Part shown: positions 1 to 8,588 of the stretch, piece after piece | Layout of the letters: each line of letters opens with the position of its first letter | Position numbering within the stretch: position 1 is the stretch's first letter | Assembly (NCBI GenBank): GCA_945889325.1 | Contig: CAMDBH010000002.1 | Location: 1-39,241 of the forward strand | DNA: 39,241 nucleotides | Origin: Klebsiella pneumoniae | GTDB taxonomy: Bacteria > Myxococcota_A > UBA9042 | Direction: 5' to 3' | The notes under the pieces: model-generated | Databases searched by the model: none | Told to the model about the DNA's origin: nothing | What the model saw: the letters and a program-made list of their open reading frames with translations, nothing else | Position numbers and translations under genes: made by a program

Positions 1-112
1 CGCCTTTAGGCGCAACGAGCTCGTACCGGTTGCCAAAGGAGTGGGGAGTCCAGAGGGGCGAACCATAGCGGCTAAGCACGGAATCAAAGAGCTTTGGTTC
101 GCCCCTTTGGAT
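1..112 (+). repeat. Structured intergenic repeat, copy A (cut by window edge)
   Basis: It opens with the palindrome CGCCTTTAGGCG (1-12), followed by a GAGCTC-centred stretch and then a long hairpin. The 5' arm is 50-65 (CCAGAGGGGCGAACCA) and the 3' arm is 95-110 (TGGTTCGCCCCTTTGG): 16 pairs with one G-T wobble. A further AGC/GCT pairing at 67-69/91-93 closes the loop. The same element lies in reverse orientation at 25885-25992. The loop sequence is almost identical, while the stems differ by paired changes. The outer boundary lies at or beyond the window start. Function is unknown; a REP-like or RNA-level role is inference. Confidence 0.85.
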
Positions 113-290
113 CCTCACGCGCACCGCGCGTGCCATCGCGGAGCGAAATTGCAGCCGCGCGCAGCGCAAAAACCCGCCGCAGGCGGCGCCGCCCGCAGGG
201 CAAAAACCCCACCGCATGCGAGGCAGCACCCGCAAACTGCGTTTGCGGCGGACGGCGGGCACGGAGACCCGCCGCTACACAAACTCATTT
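113..290 (+). repeat. Mosaic repeat tail modules next to copy A
   Basis: GC-rich palindromic modules continue the repeat: GCGCGCAGCGC followed by an A-run (164-178), a CCGCCGCAGGCGGCG palindrome, GCAAACTGCGTTTGC (232-246), and a terminal GGCGGGCACGGAGACCCGCC (256-275) followed by CTACACAA. The same modules occur in the same order, on the opposite strand, at about 25690-25884. No convincing gene is present between 1 and 351; short open frames here come from the repeat sequence. Confidence 0.7.
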
Positions 291-351
291 AATATCAACC
301 AATTGTTCCAGAAAACGCTACTGCTTGCAAGGCAAGACGCCGCGCGCAGCG

Positions 352-3300
352 CTATTTACACCCAGTGGCAGAACAAACGTTGCCTATCGCGCAGGCTGCG
401 CCGCCCTTGCAGGTGCAAGTGCCATTGTTGCAAGCATCCCCCTGGGCAATCGAGCACGTGCTCAAGCCGCACAGGCACTGATCCAACTCACTGGCATTCT
501 TACCTTGTTTGCAAATAGCCCCGGCGACGCAGTCGTATTGGTTGCTGCACGCCAATGTGAACTGCGCGCTGCATTGGTAAGATCCCGTCGAGCAAGGGAA
601 ACCGCACTTCAAACCTTTTTGCTCAAAGCCATTGTCGATCACGCCATCGCAGTCATCGTCTTTGTTGTTGCAGACTTCTGGGCTGTTGGGCTTGCTTTCT
701 GGGCCGCAGATGACCTTGCCGCCGCCGTCGCAAATGAAGACGCCCGACTTGCACTTGTCGCTGTCGGGTCCGTCGCAAAGTTCGCCCAAGCTCAGGCCTT
801 CATCGATCTGGTTGTTGCAATTGTTGTCTTTGCCGTCGCAGATCTCCTGCAAATTCTTGATGAATTCATTGACGCATTCGACGCCTACGCCATCCGCCGT
901 GCAAGTATAGGATCCGTTGGGGCATTGATCGCTGTCGGGGCCGTCGCAGGCTTGACCCAGCTGGGCAAACGTTTCATCGGTTAAACCGTTGCAATCGTTG
1001 TCTTTGCCGTCGCAAACCTCGGCCGTCGGGCCAGCGTTGGGCGGTTCCGAACACTCCACGCCTTTTTGCGTCGCCGAACAAATGTTCTGGCCATTTTTGC
1101 ACGAATCGACGTCAGGGCCATCGCAAGGTTTGCCCTTGGTCAAATAGCCGTCGTCGGTTATGCCATTGCAATCGTTGTCTTTATCGTCGCAAAGCGTCTC
1201 TTTGGGTTCGAAACCAAAATTGGCATAACCGCATTTCCAAACGCCCTTTGTACATTGTGCCGTCAAGGCAAACGCGCACACACCTACCTGATTGCACGAG
1301 GATTTTTTGACATCGATCGCATCGTCCGTGGCGCCGTTGCAGTCATTGTCCTTGCCGTCACAGATTTCTGCTTTGGCCAAACTCGCTGGACCATCCGGAT
1401 TTGTTGAACAAACGGCCGTCTTCAAGGCGCCGCACACCACCGCGCCCAAACCGCACTCGCCCGCGCCGCTGCACGGCGCGCCCACGGGCAAACCATTGTA
1501 TTTCAAAGTGTCGTCCGTCTTGCCATTGCAGTCATTGTCAAAATTGTCGCACACCTCGGGTTTGGCTTGGCTGGCAGGCCCGTCGCCATTGGTGCTGCAG
1601 GTGGCCAAGCCGTTGCTGCCGCAAACAACCGTGCCAGGTCCGCAAACGCCATTGCCCTTGCAGGCGACGCCCAGGTTTTGTCCGTTGTAATCAAAACCTT
1701 CATCGATCTTGCCATCGCAGTTGTCGTCTTTGCCGTTGCAGACTTCCGTTAAATTGGTCAGGGCCTCGTTGACACATTCATGCTTGGCGCCGTCGGCCGT
1801 GCACGTCCAAGTGCCCAATTTGCAAAGGTCCGAGTCATCGCCGTCGCAAGTCTTGCCGACGTCAAAGCCCTCGTCGGTTAAACCGTCGCAATCGTTGTCC
1901 AAACCGTCGCACAGCGTTTCAATGCCTTGAAAACCGGCAATATCGCCGTAGTCACAGACCCAAACGCCCAATACTGCATCGCATTTTGCGATCAACTTGT
2001 CGCTGCCGCACACGCCGACTTTGAGGCAGGTGGATTCCTTGACCGTCAAATTCTCATCGGTTGCGCCGTTGCAATCGTTGTCCTTGCCGTCGCAGATCTC
2101 CGCTTTTGACTGTGGTTTGCTGCCGTTGGCTAACGTCGAACACGTTACCTGTTTGTCGGTCGCGCATTCCACTTTGCCCGCCTTGCATTCGCCGACGCCG
2201 GGGCACGGCAGGCCGAGCGTAATGTCTTTCCACGACAAATTGTCGTCGGTCTTGCCGTTGCAGTCATTGTCGATGCCGTCGCACAACTCCTTGCCGTCAA
2301 AGATCAAATACGCATTCGGATTGGTCGAACACGTCGCAACCTTGTCATTGGGCGAACAAACCACGGTGCCCGCACCGCAACCGTTGATGCCTGTGCATCC
2401 CGCGCCGAGCGCCTTGCCCTGATACAACTGCCCTTCGTCAATTTTGCCGTTGCAATCATTGTCGACACCGTCGCAGACTTCCACGATGTTGCTCGCAGTT
2501 TCCGGCCCGCAGATCGTGCCGTTGCCCGCTTCGTTGCACACGATGAGGCCATTTAGGCACTTGTCGGTGTCGGTTCCATCGCAAGGCAGGCCCAAACCGT
2601 TGTAATTCTCATCAACTTGGCCGTTGCAGTCGTCGTCGATGTCGTTGCAGATCTCGACCAAATTCTTTTTCGTCTCGTTGACGCACTCGGCCTGTGTGCC
2701 GTCTTTGGCGCAAGTCCAAACTCCGTTTTTGCACAAATCGCTGTCCGGTCCGTCGCAGGTAAGGCCGACCGGAAAGTCCTCGTCGGTCTTGTCATTGCAG
2801 TTGTCGTCCACGCCGTTGCAGGCTTCAATAATATCGGTGACGCTTTCCGCACTGCATTCACTGGTCAATTTGTCGACACCGCAAACCATCTTGCCGTTCT
2901 TGCACAAATCGTTGTCGGGGCCGTCGCAGCTTTCTCCCACTTGGAACACTTCATCGGTCTTGCCGTCGCAATTGTTGTCCAATCCGTCGCACTGGACTTC
3001 CGTCGGGCTTTGATATCCGGCAACTGCCGTGTAATCGCATTTCCATTTGCCGGCTTTGCACGCGGCCTTGACGTTGTCCAAGTTGCACAACCCTGTCTGC
3101 TTGCAATCGCTGTCACCAGCGCCCAATGCCTCATCGACGTGGCCGTCGCAGTTGTCATCCAAACCATTGCATTTTTCTGGCTTGGCCTTGGATTTGCTGC
3201 CGCCGGCGCTGGTGGAGCAAACCGCACCGCTGGCGTCCGCTGCACATTCGACCACGCCCGGCGTCTTGCCGCATTCGCCAGCGCCTTTGCACGGTTCGCC

Positions 3301-6261
3301 GACTTTGTGGCCGTCAAACAGCAGCCCTTCATCGGTGAAACCATCGCAGTCGTTGTCAATACCGTCACATAATTCAGGGGTTGCCTTTGAATCCGTGCCG
3401 TAAGCATCGGAAGAACACGCTGCCACTTGCAATTCAGGCGAGCAAACCACAACGCCGTCGCCACACGCACCCAAACCTTTGCATTTCTCGCCGAGCTTCT
3501 TGCCGAAATACGTCATATTCTCATCGGTCAAGCCGTCGCAATTGTTGTCTGCGCCATCGCACAATTCCGCGATGTCTTGAATCGATTCATTGACGCAAGC
3601 CTCTGTTTTGCCGTCATCTGAGCAACTCCACGTGCCGTTGGCGCATTTGTCGCTGTCATTGCCGTCGCACGCTTTGCCGAGTTTGGTAAAGTATTCATCG
3701 GTCTTGCCGTTGCAGTTGTCGTCCACGGCGTTGCACAGTTCGGCCACCGCCGCGACTTTGGCCACGCATTGCACCAGCGCTTTGGCAACACCATCCTTGG
3801 TCAAGAAATGGGCGCAAACCGTTGTTCCCGCTTTGCATTCCCCTTCCGTTGAACCGCAAACCTGCCCGCCGCCCGGGTTGCCTTCATCGGTCAAGCCATC
3901 GCAATCGTCGTCTTTGCCATTGCAGATTTCTTCGGCCAATGGGTTGATCTTAGGGTCAAATTTCTTGCAATCCTGCCCATCTGCAAAGCCATCGCTATCT
4001 TGATCCGACCCGACAATCGTTTCACATTTGAGATCTTGGCCGTCGCAGTCCTGATCGATGTCGTCGCCGCACTTTTCTGGCGCACCCACGTGAATTTTGG
4101 CATCTGCCGGGTTGCAGTCATCGTCGCCGATGAACCCGTCAAAATCTTTGTCCGCCGGATCACAAGACTTGATGATCGCGTCGCAATTGTAATCGCAAAC
4201 CGCTTTGGCCGCGTCGCCATCGCCCAAATTCGGGTCGCAGCAGCCCTCTTTGGCGTTTGGATTGAAGCCCGCATCCAGCACGTTGCAATCTTTGGGCGCA
4301 ATAAAGCCGTCGCCATCGACGTCATCGCCTGCACAAGTTTCGTCGGTGAAACCATTGCAATTCTCATCGACGTCATTGCCTTGGCCTGGGGCTTTGCAAA
4401 CCTCTTGAACATCATAAACACTTTCAGGTCCGCAAATGACGCTGATGCCGTCGGCGCCGCAGACATTCTTGCCGTTGGGGCATTTGTCGTCGTCTTCGCC
4501 ATCGCAAGATGTACCCAACGTTAAGAAAGTTTCATCCGTCTTGCCGTTGCAGTCGTCGTCTTTGCCGTTGCAAATTTCCGTCGTGCCGCCTTGGGCGTCC
4601 GTGCAGGTGACAGCCGCGACCAAACCTACATGATTGCAGACCATTGTGCCGGGTTTGCATGCGCCATTGTCCAACCCACAGGCAGCGCCGCCCCCGGGAT
4701 CGCCGTTGTCGACCACGCCATCGCAGTCATCGTCAATTTTATTGCATACTTCTGGCGCACCCGGATACACAGCCGCCGAGCCGTCCTCGCAATCGTACTT
4801 GATATTATAGCCATCGCCGTCTTCGTCATTGTCCTTGGTGCACACCGCATCGGCGCCATCGCAGTCTTGATCGACGCCGTCGCCGCATTTGTCCTTGGCG
4901 CCTGGAAAAATTTTGGCGTTCTTGTCATTGCAGTCATCCGGTTTGGCCACGCCATCGCCATCCAAGTCCAGCGAATCGCAACCGTAAATCTTGCCGTCGC
5001 AGTTAAAGTCGCAGCCCGACGTGGTTGGACTGGCCGGCAGCAGCGTCTTAGCATCATCGGTCGGCAGCAGTTTGCAGCAGGGCTCTTTAGCCCCTGGAAA
5101 ATATTCCGGTAAATACGGCTTGCAGTCGTTGATATCGGCCACGCCGTCGCCATCGACGTCTTTGGGTTTGCAACCCTCGTCGGTCACGCCGTTGCAATCG
5201 TTGTCGACGCCGTCACACGTTTCTTTTTTGGCCTTGAGCACATCCGTCGAACAAATTTCCTTCAACTTGTCGCCGCTGCAGGTGTATTTGCCGTTGGCGC
5301 ACACGCCCACGCCGCAGGCCTGCCCGAGCTTGGCAAACGCCTCATCGGTTAATCCATTGCAATTGTTGTCCAAAGTGTCGCACAACTCTGGCGTTGGCAA
5401 TTTGGCGTTGCACAAGGTCCACGCGCCGCTGTTGCAGCTCTGTGTGCCAAAGCACGTGTCTTTGTTGGTAGTTAGCGAACAAGCCCAATCGTTGCCGTCG
5501 ACAAAATCATCGCACTGACAAGTGCCAAAGTGCGGCACGCACATTTCACCTTTTTTGATGAAGCTTTGGCAGTCAAACCCAGTTGGGCACTCGCCTTTTG
5601 TGCCGCACGGCACGCCGCACAGTTGCTGTTTGGTGCTTTCAATGGTGATGCAGGCGCCGCCCTTGCATTGATCGTCGACCGTGCATGGTTTGCACAGATC
5701 GCCGGGCAATTTCAAGCAATATTGCAGCGTTGTCGAGCCAGACGACGGCGCGATGCTGCAGCGAAAACCGTCGGGGCAATTGCCGGTACAGGTTGTGGTG
5801 CAAGTTTTGAGGCCGGCCCCTGTATCTACACACGTTTTGGACTGACAATCGCCATCGACCACGCACACTGAACCCAAAGGCGATCCAGACGGCGGCACAT
5901 CGGGTGGTCCACTATCCATTTGAATATCAGGCACATCTTCCGGGGCGATCTCAGCGACGGCGGTATCGGATGCGACATCCGGCGGAGCCACTTCCTCTAG
6001 CGCATCGATCGCGACGTCCTCTGGTTGGACATCGGCAATATCTTCGACATCTTCGACATCGGGCACAATGGTGTCTTTAATATCAGTAACTTTGATGTCG
6101 GGCTTCTTTATGTCCGACCCAGTATCGAGCACAGAATCCGGTGCGTCTTCTTCGACTTCTTCGCCGTCAAGCGGCTCGGCGTTGAACGTCGACTGCAGGC
6201 ACCCCGTTTGCAGCAGCGCCGCAAATACCATAAAAACACATAGCGTTGAACGGCAATTCAT
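352..6261 (-). CDS. Giant MopE-like Cys/Asp-repeat lipoprotein (1969 aa)
   Basis: Start chosen at 6261 because it gives a lipoprotein signal peptide with lipobox LLQTGC (Cys21); the 45 codons upstream in frame have no signal character. A highly acidic Val/Asp/Pro-rich linker follows (about residues 25-130), then a Cys-rich region. After that come about 25 copies of a C(D/N)GxDNDC(D/N)GxxDE motif every 50-80 residues, with calcium-binding-like DxDxDG segments between them, and a Cys-rich tail. The motif corresponds to the putative metal-binding repeat of MopE and related myxobacterial surface proteins. A cell-surface or outer-membrane anchored, disulfide- and Ca-stabilised structural or adhesive protein is the likely role, by family resemblance only. 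It is probably transcribed alone. Confidence 0.9.
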   Translation of the reverse strand: MNCRSTLCVFMVFAALLQTGCLQSTFNAEPLDGEEVEEDAPDSVLDTGSDIKKPDIKVTDIKDTIVPDVEDVEDIADVQPEDVAIDALEEVAPPDVASDTAVAEIAPEDVPDIQMDSGPPDVPPSGSPLGSVCVVDGDCQSKTCVDTGAGLKTCTTTCTGNCPDGFRCSIAPSSGSTTLQYCLKLPGDLCKPCTVDDQCKGGACITIESTKQQLCGVPCGTKGECPTGFDCQSFIKKGEMCVPHFGTCQCDDFVDGNDWACSLTTNKDTCFGTQSCNSGAWTLCNAKLPTPELCDTLDNNCNGLTDEAFAKLGQACGVGVCANGKYTCSGDKLKEICSTDVLKAKKETCDGVDNDCNGVTDEGCKPKDVDGDGVADINDCKPYLPEYFPGAKEPCCKLLPTDDAKTLLPASPTTSGCDFNCDGKIYGCDSLDLDGDGVAKPDDCNDKNAKIFPGAKDKCGDGVDQDCDGADAVCTKDNDEDGDGYNIKYDCEDGSAAVYPGAPEVCNKIDDDCDGVVDNGDPGGGAACGLDNGACKPGTMVCNHVGLVAAVTCTDAQGGTTEICNGKDDDCNGKTDETFLTLGTSCDGEDDDKCPNGKNVCGADGISVICGPESVYDVQEVCKAPGQGNDVDENCNGFTDETCAGDDVDGDGFIAPKDCNVLDAGFNPNAKEGCCDPNLGDGDAAKAVCDYNCDAIIKSCDPADKDFDGFIGDDDCNPADAKIHVGAPEKCGDDIDQDCDGQDLKCETIVGSDQDSDGFADGQDCKKFDPKINPLAEEICNGKDDDCDGLTDEGNPGGGQVCGSTEGECKAGTTVCAHFLTKDGVAKALVQCVAKVAAVAELCNAVDDNCNGKTDEYFTKLGKACDGNDSDKCANGTWSCSDDGKTEACVNESIQDIAELCDGADNNCDGLTDENMTYFGKKLGEKCKGLGACGDGVVVCSPELQVAACSSDAYGTDSKATPELCDGIDNDCDGFTDEGLLFDGHKVGEPCKGAGECGKTPGVVECAADASGAVCSTSAGGSKSKAKPEKCNGLDDNCDGHVDEALGAGDSDCKQTGLCNLDNVKAACKAGKWKCDYTAVAGYQSPTEVQCDGLDNNCDGKTDEVFQVGESCDGPDNDLCKNGKMVCGVDKLTSECSAESVTDIIEACNGVDDNCNDKTDEDFPVGLTCDGPDSDLCKNGVWTCAKDGTQAECVNETKKNLVEICNDIDDDCNGQVDENYNGLGLPCDGTDTDKCLNGLIVCNEAGNGTICGPETASNIVEVCDGVDNDCNGKIDEGQLYQGKALGAGCTGINGCGAGTVVCSPNDKVATCSTNPNAYLIFDGKELCDGIDNDCNGKTDDNLSWKDITLGLPCPGVGECKAGKVECATDKQVTCSTLANGSKPQSKAEICDGKDNDCNGATDENLTVKESTCLKVGVCGSDKLIAKCDAVLGVWVCDYGDIAGFQGIETLCDGLDNDCDGLTDEGFDVGKTCDGDDSDLCKLGTWTCTADGAKHECVNEALTNLTEVCNGKDDNCDGKIDEGFDYNGQNLGVACKGNGVCGPGTVVCGSNGLATCSTNGDGPASQAKPEVCDNFDNDCNGKTDDTLKYNGLPVGAPCSGAGECGLGAVVCGALKTAVCSTNPDGPASLAKAEICDGKDNDCNGATDDAIDVKKSSCNQVGVCAFALTAQCTKGVWKCGYANFGFEPKETLCDDKDNDCNGITDDGYLTKGKPCDGPDVDSCKNGQNICSATQKGVECSEPPNAGPTAEVCDGKDNDCNGLTDETFAQLGQACDGPDSDQCPNGSYTCTADGVGVECVNEFIKNLQEICDGKDNNCNNQIDEGLSLGELCDGPDSDKCKSGVFICDGGGKVICGPESKPNSPEVCNNKDDDCDGVIDNGFEQKGLKCGFPCSTGSYQCSAQFTLACSNQYDCVAGAICKQGKNASELDQCLCGLSTCSIAQGDACNNGTCTCKGGAACAIGNVCSATGCK

Positions 6262-6396
6262 CCCAAAACAGCCCGCGAAAAATCGCCCGGAAACCCAGGT
6301 CTGCTCGCGCTGAAGGCAAAAATTACTCAAGCTCCGATCTCCCGCCCTCTGGGTCGCTGCCACGCAAACGTCGTGCGGCCAAACCGCAACCGGCAA

Positions 6397-6425
6397 ATGT
6401 TACACCCCGCGGCCCTGCCGTTCAA
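6397..6425 (-). promoter_or_regulatory. Possible sigma70-type promoter for the giant lipoprotein
   Basis: On the minus strand TTGAAC (6425-6420) is separated by 17 bases from TAACAT (6402-6397). This would put transcription start near 6390 and give a leader of about 130 bases. The -35 box overlaps the stop codon of the upstream methyltransferase gene. Each box matches consensus at four of six positions, so this is only a candidate. Confidence 0.35.
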
Positions 6426-7831
6426 GTAAGGACGGATGGCGCAAAAACCTCACGCCGCGCGATCACCAGCCATTGGTTAGAACGTCCGACCGTCACCTCA
6501 CGCGCCAGCGTGATGCGCATCTGACCATCGCCTGCTTGCCGCAGTGCCGCGAGCGCTTGGGCCGCATTGTCATTGCGATAATGTTCAAACGGCGTGACGT
6601 CCGCCGCGATCGCATGGGCGCGCCGTGCCTGCTCACGGGTGCGCAGAAGGCCAAACACCACGTTGTCCACCAGAATCAGCGTGCCGCCCGGTTTCAAGAC
6701 CCGCACGGCCTCGCGCAAACTTCGATCGACATCGCGCAGATGATTGAAAGAACGGAGAAACATCACCGCGTCTGCCACTGCGTCGGCAAAGGGCAAGTGC
6801 TCACCTGTGCCGCGCAAATGCACCCCTTGAGGCAAATCGCGCTGGCTCACGCGCAAGTGGTCGGCGTCCGGTTCGACGGCGATATAGTGCAACTGCCCAT
6901 TATTCATTAGATGTTTTAGATCGGCCAAATAGCGAATCGGCCCCGCACCGACGTCAATGACCACGCCGCGCAACTGGTTCAATTCGGCGCGCAACTCGGC
7001 TTCCTCAGCCGCAAAAGGCGTGCGATCGCCAACGCGCCAAATGTGCGCATCGGCAGGGTCCCGTTCCAGCGAGGTTAGATCATTGGCAAAATCGTCCAAC
7101 CGGGCTTTTTCCGACTGATCGAGGTAAATTTGCCCCAACGCCAAGGTGCTTTGAATCTCCGCAAGCGGCCATTGCGCGGACTGAACTGAGAAATACCGCT
7201 TCTGTTCAAGATGTTGTAGCTGGATCGCATCGGCGCCGGCCCCTGAGGCGTCGATCTCGATCAGGTCAAATTGGTTGCTGAGCGCCAGCGGCAGCGGCGC
7301 GATCGCCTCGCGCGCGTTGAGCGGACCCGGGCAGCGCGCGTGGGCTGCGCAGGCGGTGCAACGAGGGTCGGTGCTGCCGGAAGGCTCCGCTTCGATCAAG
7401 TTAATATCACTGTTAAATTCAAGCTGTTGACAGGGCGGATGCCCCTGCGCGTTGACGCGGATGTGCGGCGCATCCAACTGTGCCAGCAACCTTCTCACGC
7501 GTTGCCATTGCCCCATCGCGCCGCGTTTCGGCGGCAACAGAACCAACAACAGTGGCCCCAAAGTCGCTAAATAGCTAAGTATTTTCGGACTGAGCTGGTC
7601 GAGCGGCAACCGCACTGCGCCCGCGAAACGCGCCTGCCGGATCGCCGCCAGCCACGGCTGCCAGCGCCCACTCTGGCGCGGCTGCCCGTCCAGTGCGATC
7701 ACCGCTGTGCCCGCCGCACGCTGCGCCGCGAGCCACCGCGATTGCAACGCGGAAAGCGCACCGTCTTGTTGCAACAGCGCGAAGGGCCAACTGATCCATC
7801 GAAGTGGCGGTTTTCTAGCGCTGGAATTCAT
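6422..7831 (-). CDS. SAM-dependent methyltransferase with degenerate N-terminal domain
   Basis: The C-terminal half (about residues 285-450) is a class I SAM methyltransferase. It has motif I VVIDVGAGPIR (290-300), an acidic residue after strand 2 (IAVEPD, 317-322), GEHLPFADAVADAV and VLKPGGTLILVDN. The N-terminal ~180 residues lack a radical SAM CxxxCxxC motif. They still look like a TIM-barrel-like strand/helix series (VIALDGQPRQ...) ending in a Cys trio C158-x2-C161-x5-C167-P-G, reminiscent of auxiliary-cluster motifs in radical SAM proteins. The substrate cannot be predicted. It lies 160 bases from the divergent Tat-signal gene. Start at the ATG at 7831; no strong ribosome binding site is visible. 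Confidence 0.8.
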   Translation of the reverse strand: MNSSARKPPLRWISWPFALLQQDGALSALQSRWLAAQRAAGTAVIALDGQPRQSGRWQPWLAAIRQARFAGAVRLPLDQLSPKILSYLATLGPLLLVLLPPKRGAMGQWQRVRRLLAQLDAPHIRVNAQGHPPCQQLEFNSDINLIEAEPSGSTDPRCTACAAHARCPGPLNAREAIAPLPLALSNQFDLIEIDASGAGADAIQLQHLEQKRYFSVQSAQWPLAEIQSTLALGQIYLDQSEKARLDDFANDLTSLERDPADAHIWRVGDRTPFAAEEAELRAELNQLRGVVIDVGAGPIRYLADLKHLMNNGQLHYIAVEPDADHLRVSQRDLPQGVHLRGTGEHLPFADAVADAVMFLRSFNHLRDVDRSLREAVRVLKPGGTLILVDNVVFGLLRTREQARRAHAIAADVTPFEHYRNDNAAQALAALRQAGDGQMRITLAREVTVGRSNQWLVIARREVFAPSVLT

Positions 7832-7929
7832 CGACCAACCCGCGCTGCGTGCGCACTACTGCGTGACAGGCTAAACGCCGCCCCGCCTGGTAGCAAGTTG
7901 ATTGCGATGCCAACGTTTTGCAAAAGTGT

Positions 7930-7959
7930 TTGACACAGCCGCGCGCTTCTATTTACACT
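7930..7959 (+). promoter_or_regulatory. Sigma70-type promoter for the Tat-signal gene
   Basis: A perfect -35 box TTGACA (7930-7935) is followed after 18 bases by TACACT (7954-7959). Predicted transcription start is near 7966, about 26 bases before the ATG at 7992. A strong purine-rich ribosome binding site (AGGGGGG, about 7979-7985) lies within the leader. Confidence 0.6.
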
Positions 7960-7991
7960 GCGATCCTAGACCTTTTTCAGGGGGGTGTCTT

Positions 7992-8456
7992 ATGTCTTTG
8001 ACTCGTCGCAACTTCATGGCGCTTATCGGCACAACGTTTGCCGGTGTAGCCGTCATCGCCGCCAGCAAAAATCTGGCGGTTTCCCCAAATGCTTCGCCTG
8101 TGTTGGGCGGAGACAATGACAATTGGCGTGTAGATTCAATCGGTGCGGTTTCCAAGGGCGCGGTGCCCATCACGTTGGTCAACACGGTCAGCGGTGAACG
8201 CATCGTCGTCGAAGCATGCCGCCGCGGAAGCGGTCGTTCGCCCGTCGCTTCAAGCAAGGCTTTTGATCTTTTCGTCGTCAACAATGGCGGCGGCAAGGCC
8301 GAAACCCCGCGTTCGCACACTCTTGCAGCCCGTTCGCTGGCCAAGCACCTCGATCGCAAGGTCGTCAAAGTGCCTGAGACCGTCGTGACGATGGATGCAC
8401 GTTTGCACAAGCACAATGAGCTGTTCCAGACCAACGACGACTTTGTTGTTGGTTAG
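7992..8456 (+). CDS. Small Tat-signal exported protein of unknown function (154 aa)
   Basis: Start chosen at 7992: AGGGGGG precedes this ATG by 6 bases, and the protein then opens with the twin-arginine signal SLTRRNFMALIG and a hydrophobic stretch ending near residue 28. In-frame codons upstream of 7992 overlap the promoter. The mature part (about 120 residues) has a beta-rich segment (VPITLVNTVSGERIVVEACR), a Gly-rich patch (VVNNGGGKAETPR) and a basic C-terminal half with no cysteine pairs or recognisable catalytic motif. Tat export suggests a protein folded before export or carrying a cofactor. I do not recognise the family. The gene has its own promoter and terminator and so appears monocistronic and well expressed. 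Confidence 0.75.
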   Translation: MSLTRRNFMALIGTTFAGVAVIAASKNLAVSPNASPVLGGDNDNWRVDSIGAVSKGAVPITLVNTVSGERIVVEACRRGSGRSPVASSKAFDLFVVNNGGGKAETPRSHTLAARSLAKHLDRKVVKVPETVVTMDARLHKHNELFQTNDDFVVG

Positions 8457-8495
8457 TCTGTCGCTTTTCTTCGTGTGATAGATAAGTTCTTCGCG

Positions 8496-8550
8496 AAACG
8501 CATTTTCGCTGTTGTACCCCCCTACAACAGCGAAAGTGCGTTTTTCGCAT
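8496..8550 (+). terminator. Very strong Rho-independent terminator
   Basis: The arms 8496-8516 and 8523-8543 pair over 21 bases with only one G-U wobble, around a CCCCCC loop, and run directly into TTTTT and further T-rich sequence. It lies 40 bases after the Tat-signal gene stop and separates it from the convergent mreB. The T-tract favours the plus-strand transcript; the stem would also form in the mreB transcript. Confidence 0.85.
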
Positions 8551-8588
8551 TTTTTGCTCGTTCAGACTAACTTCGGAAGATCATTGAC

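Noticed and set aside
94..984. Plus-strand open frame opposite the giant lipoprotein
   Set aside because: It is antisense to the Cys/Asp repeats. Its Val/Ala-rich product mirrors the complementary codons, as do other plus-strand frames between 1000 and 5900.
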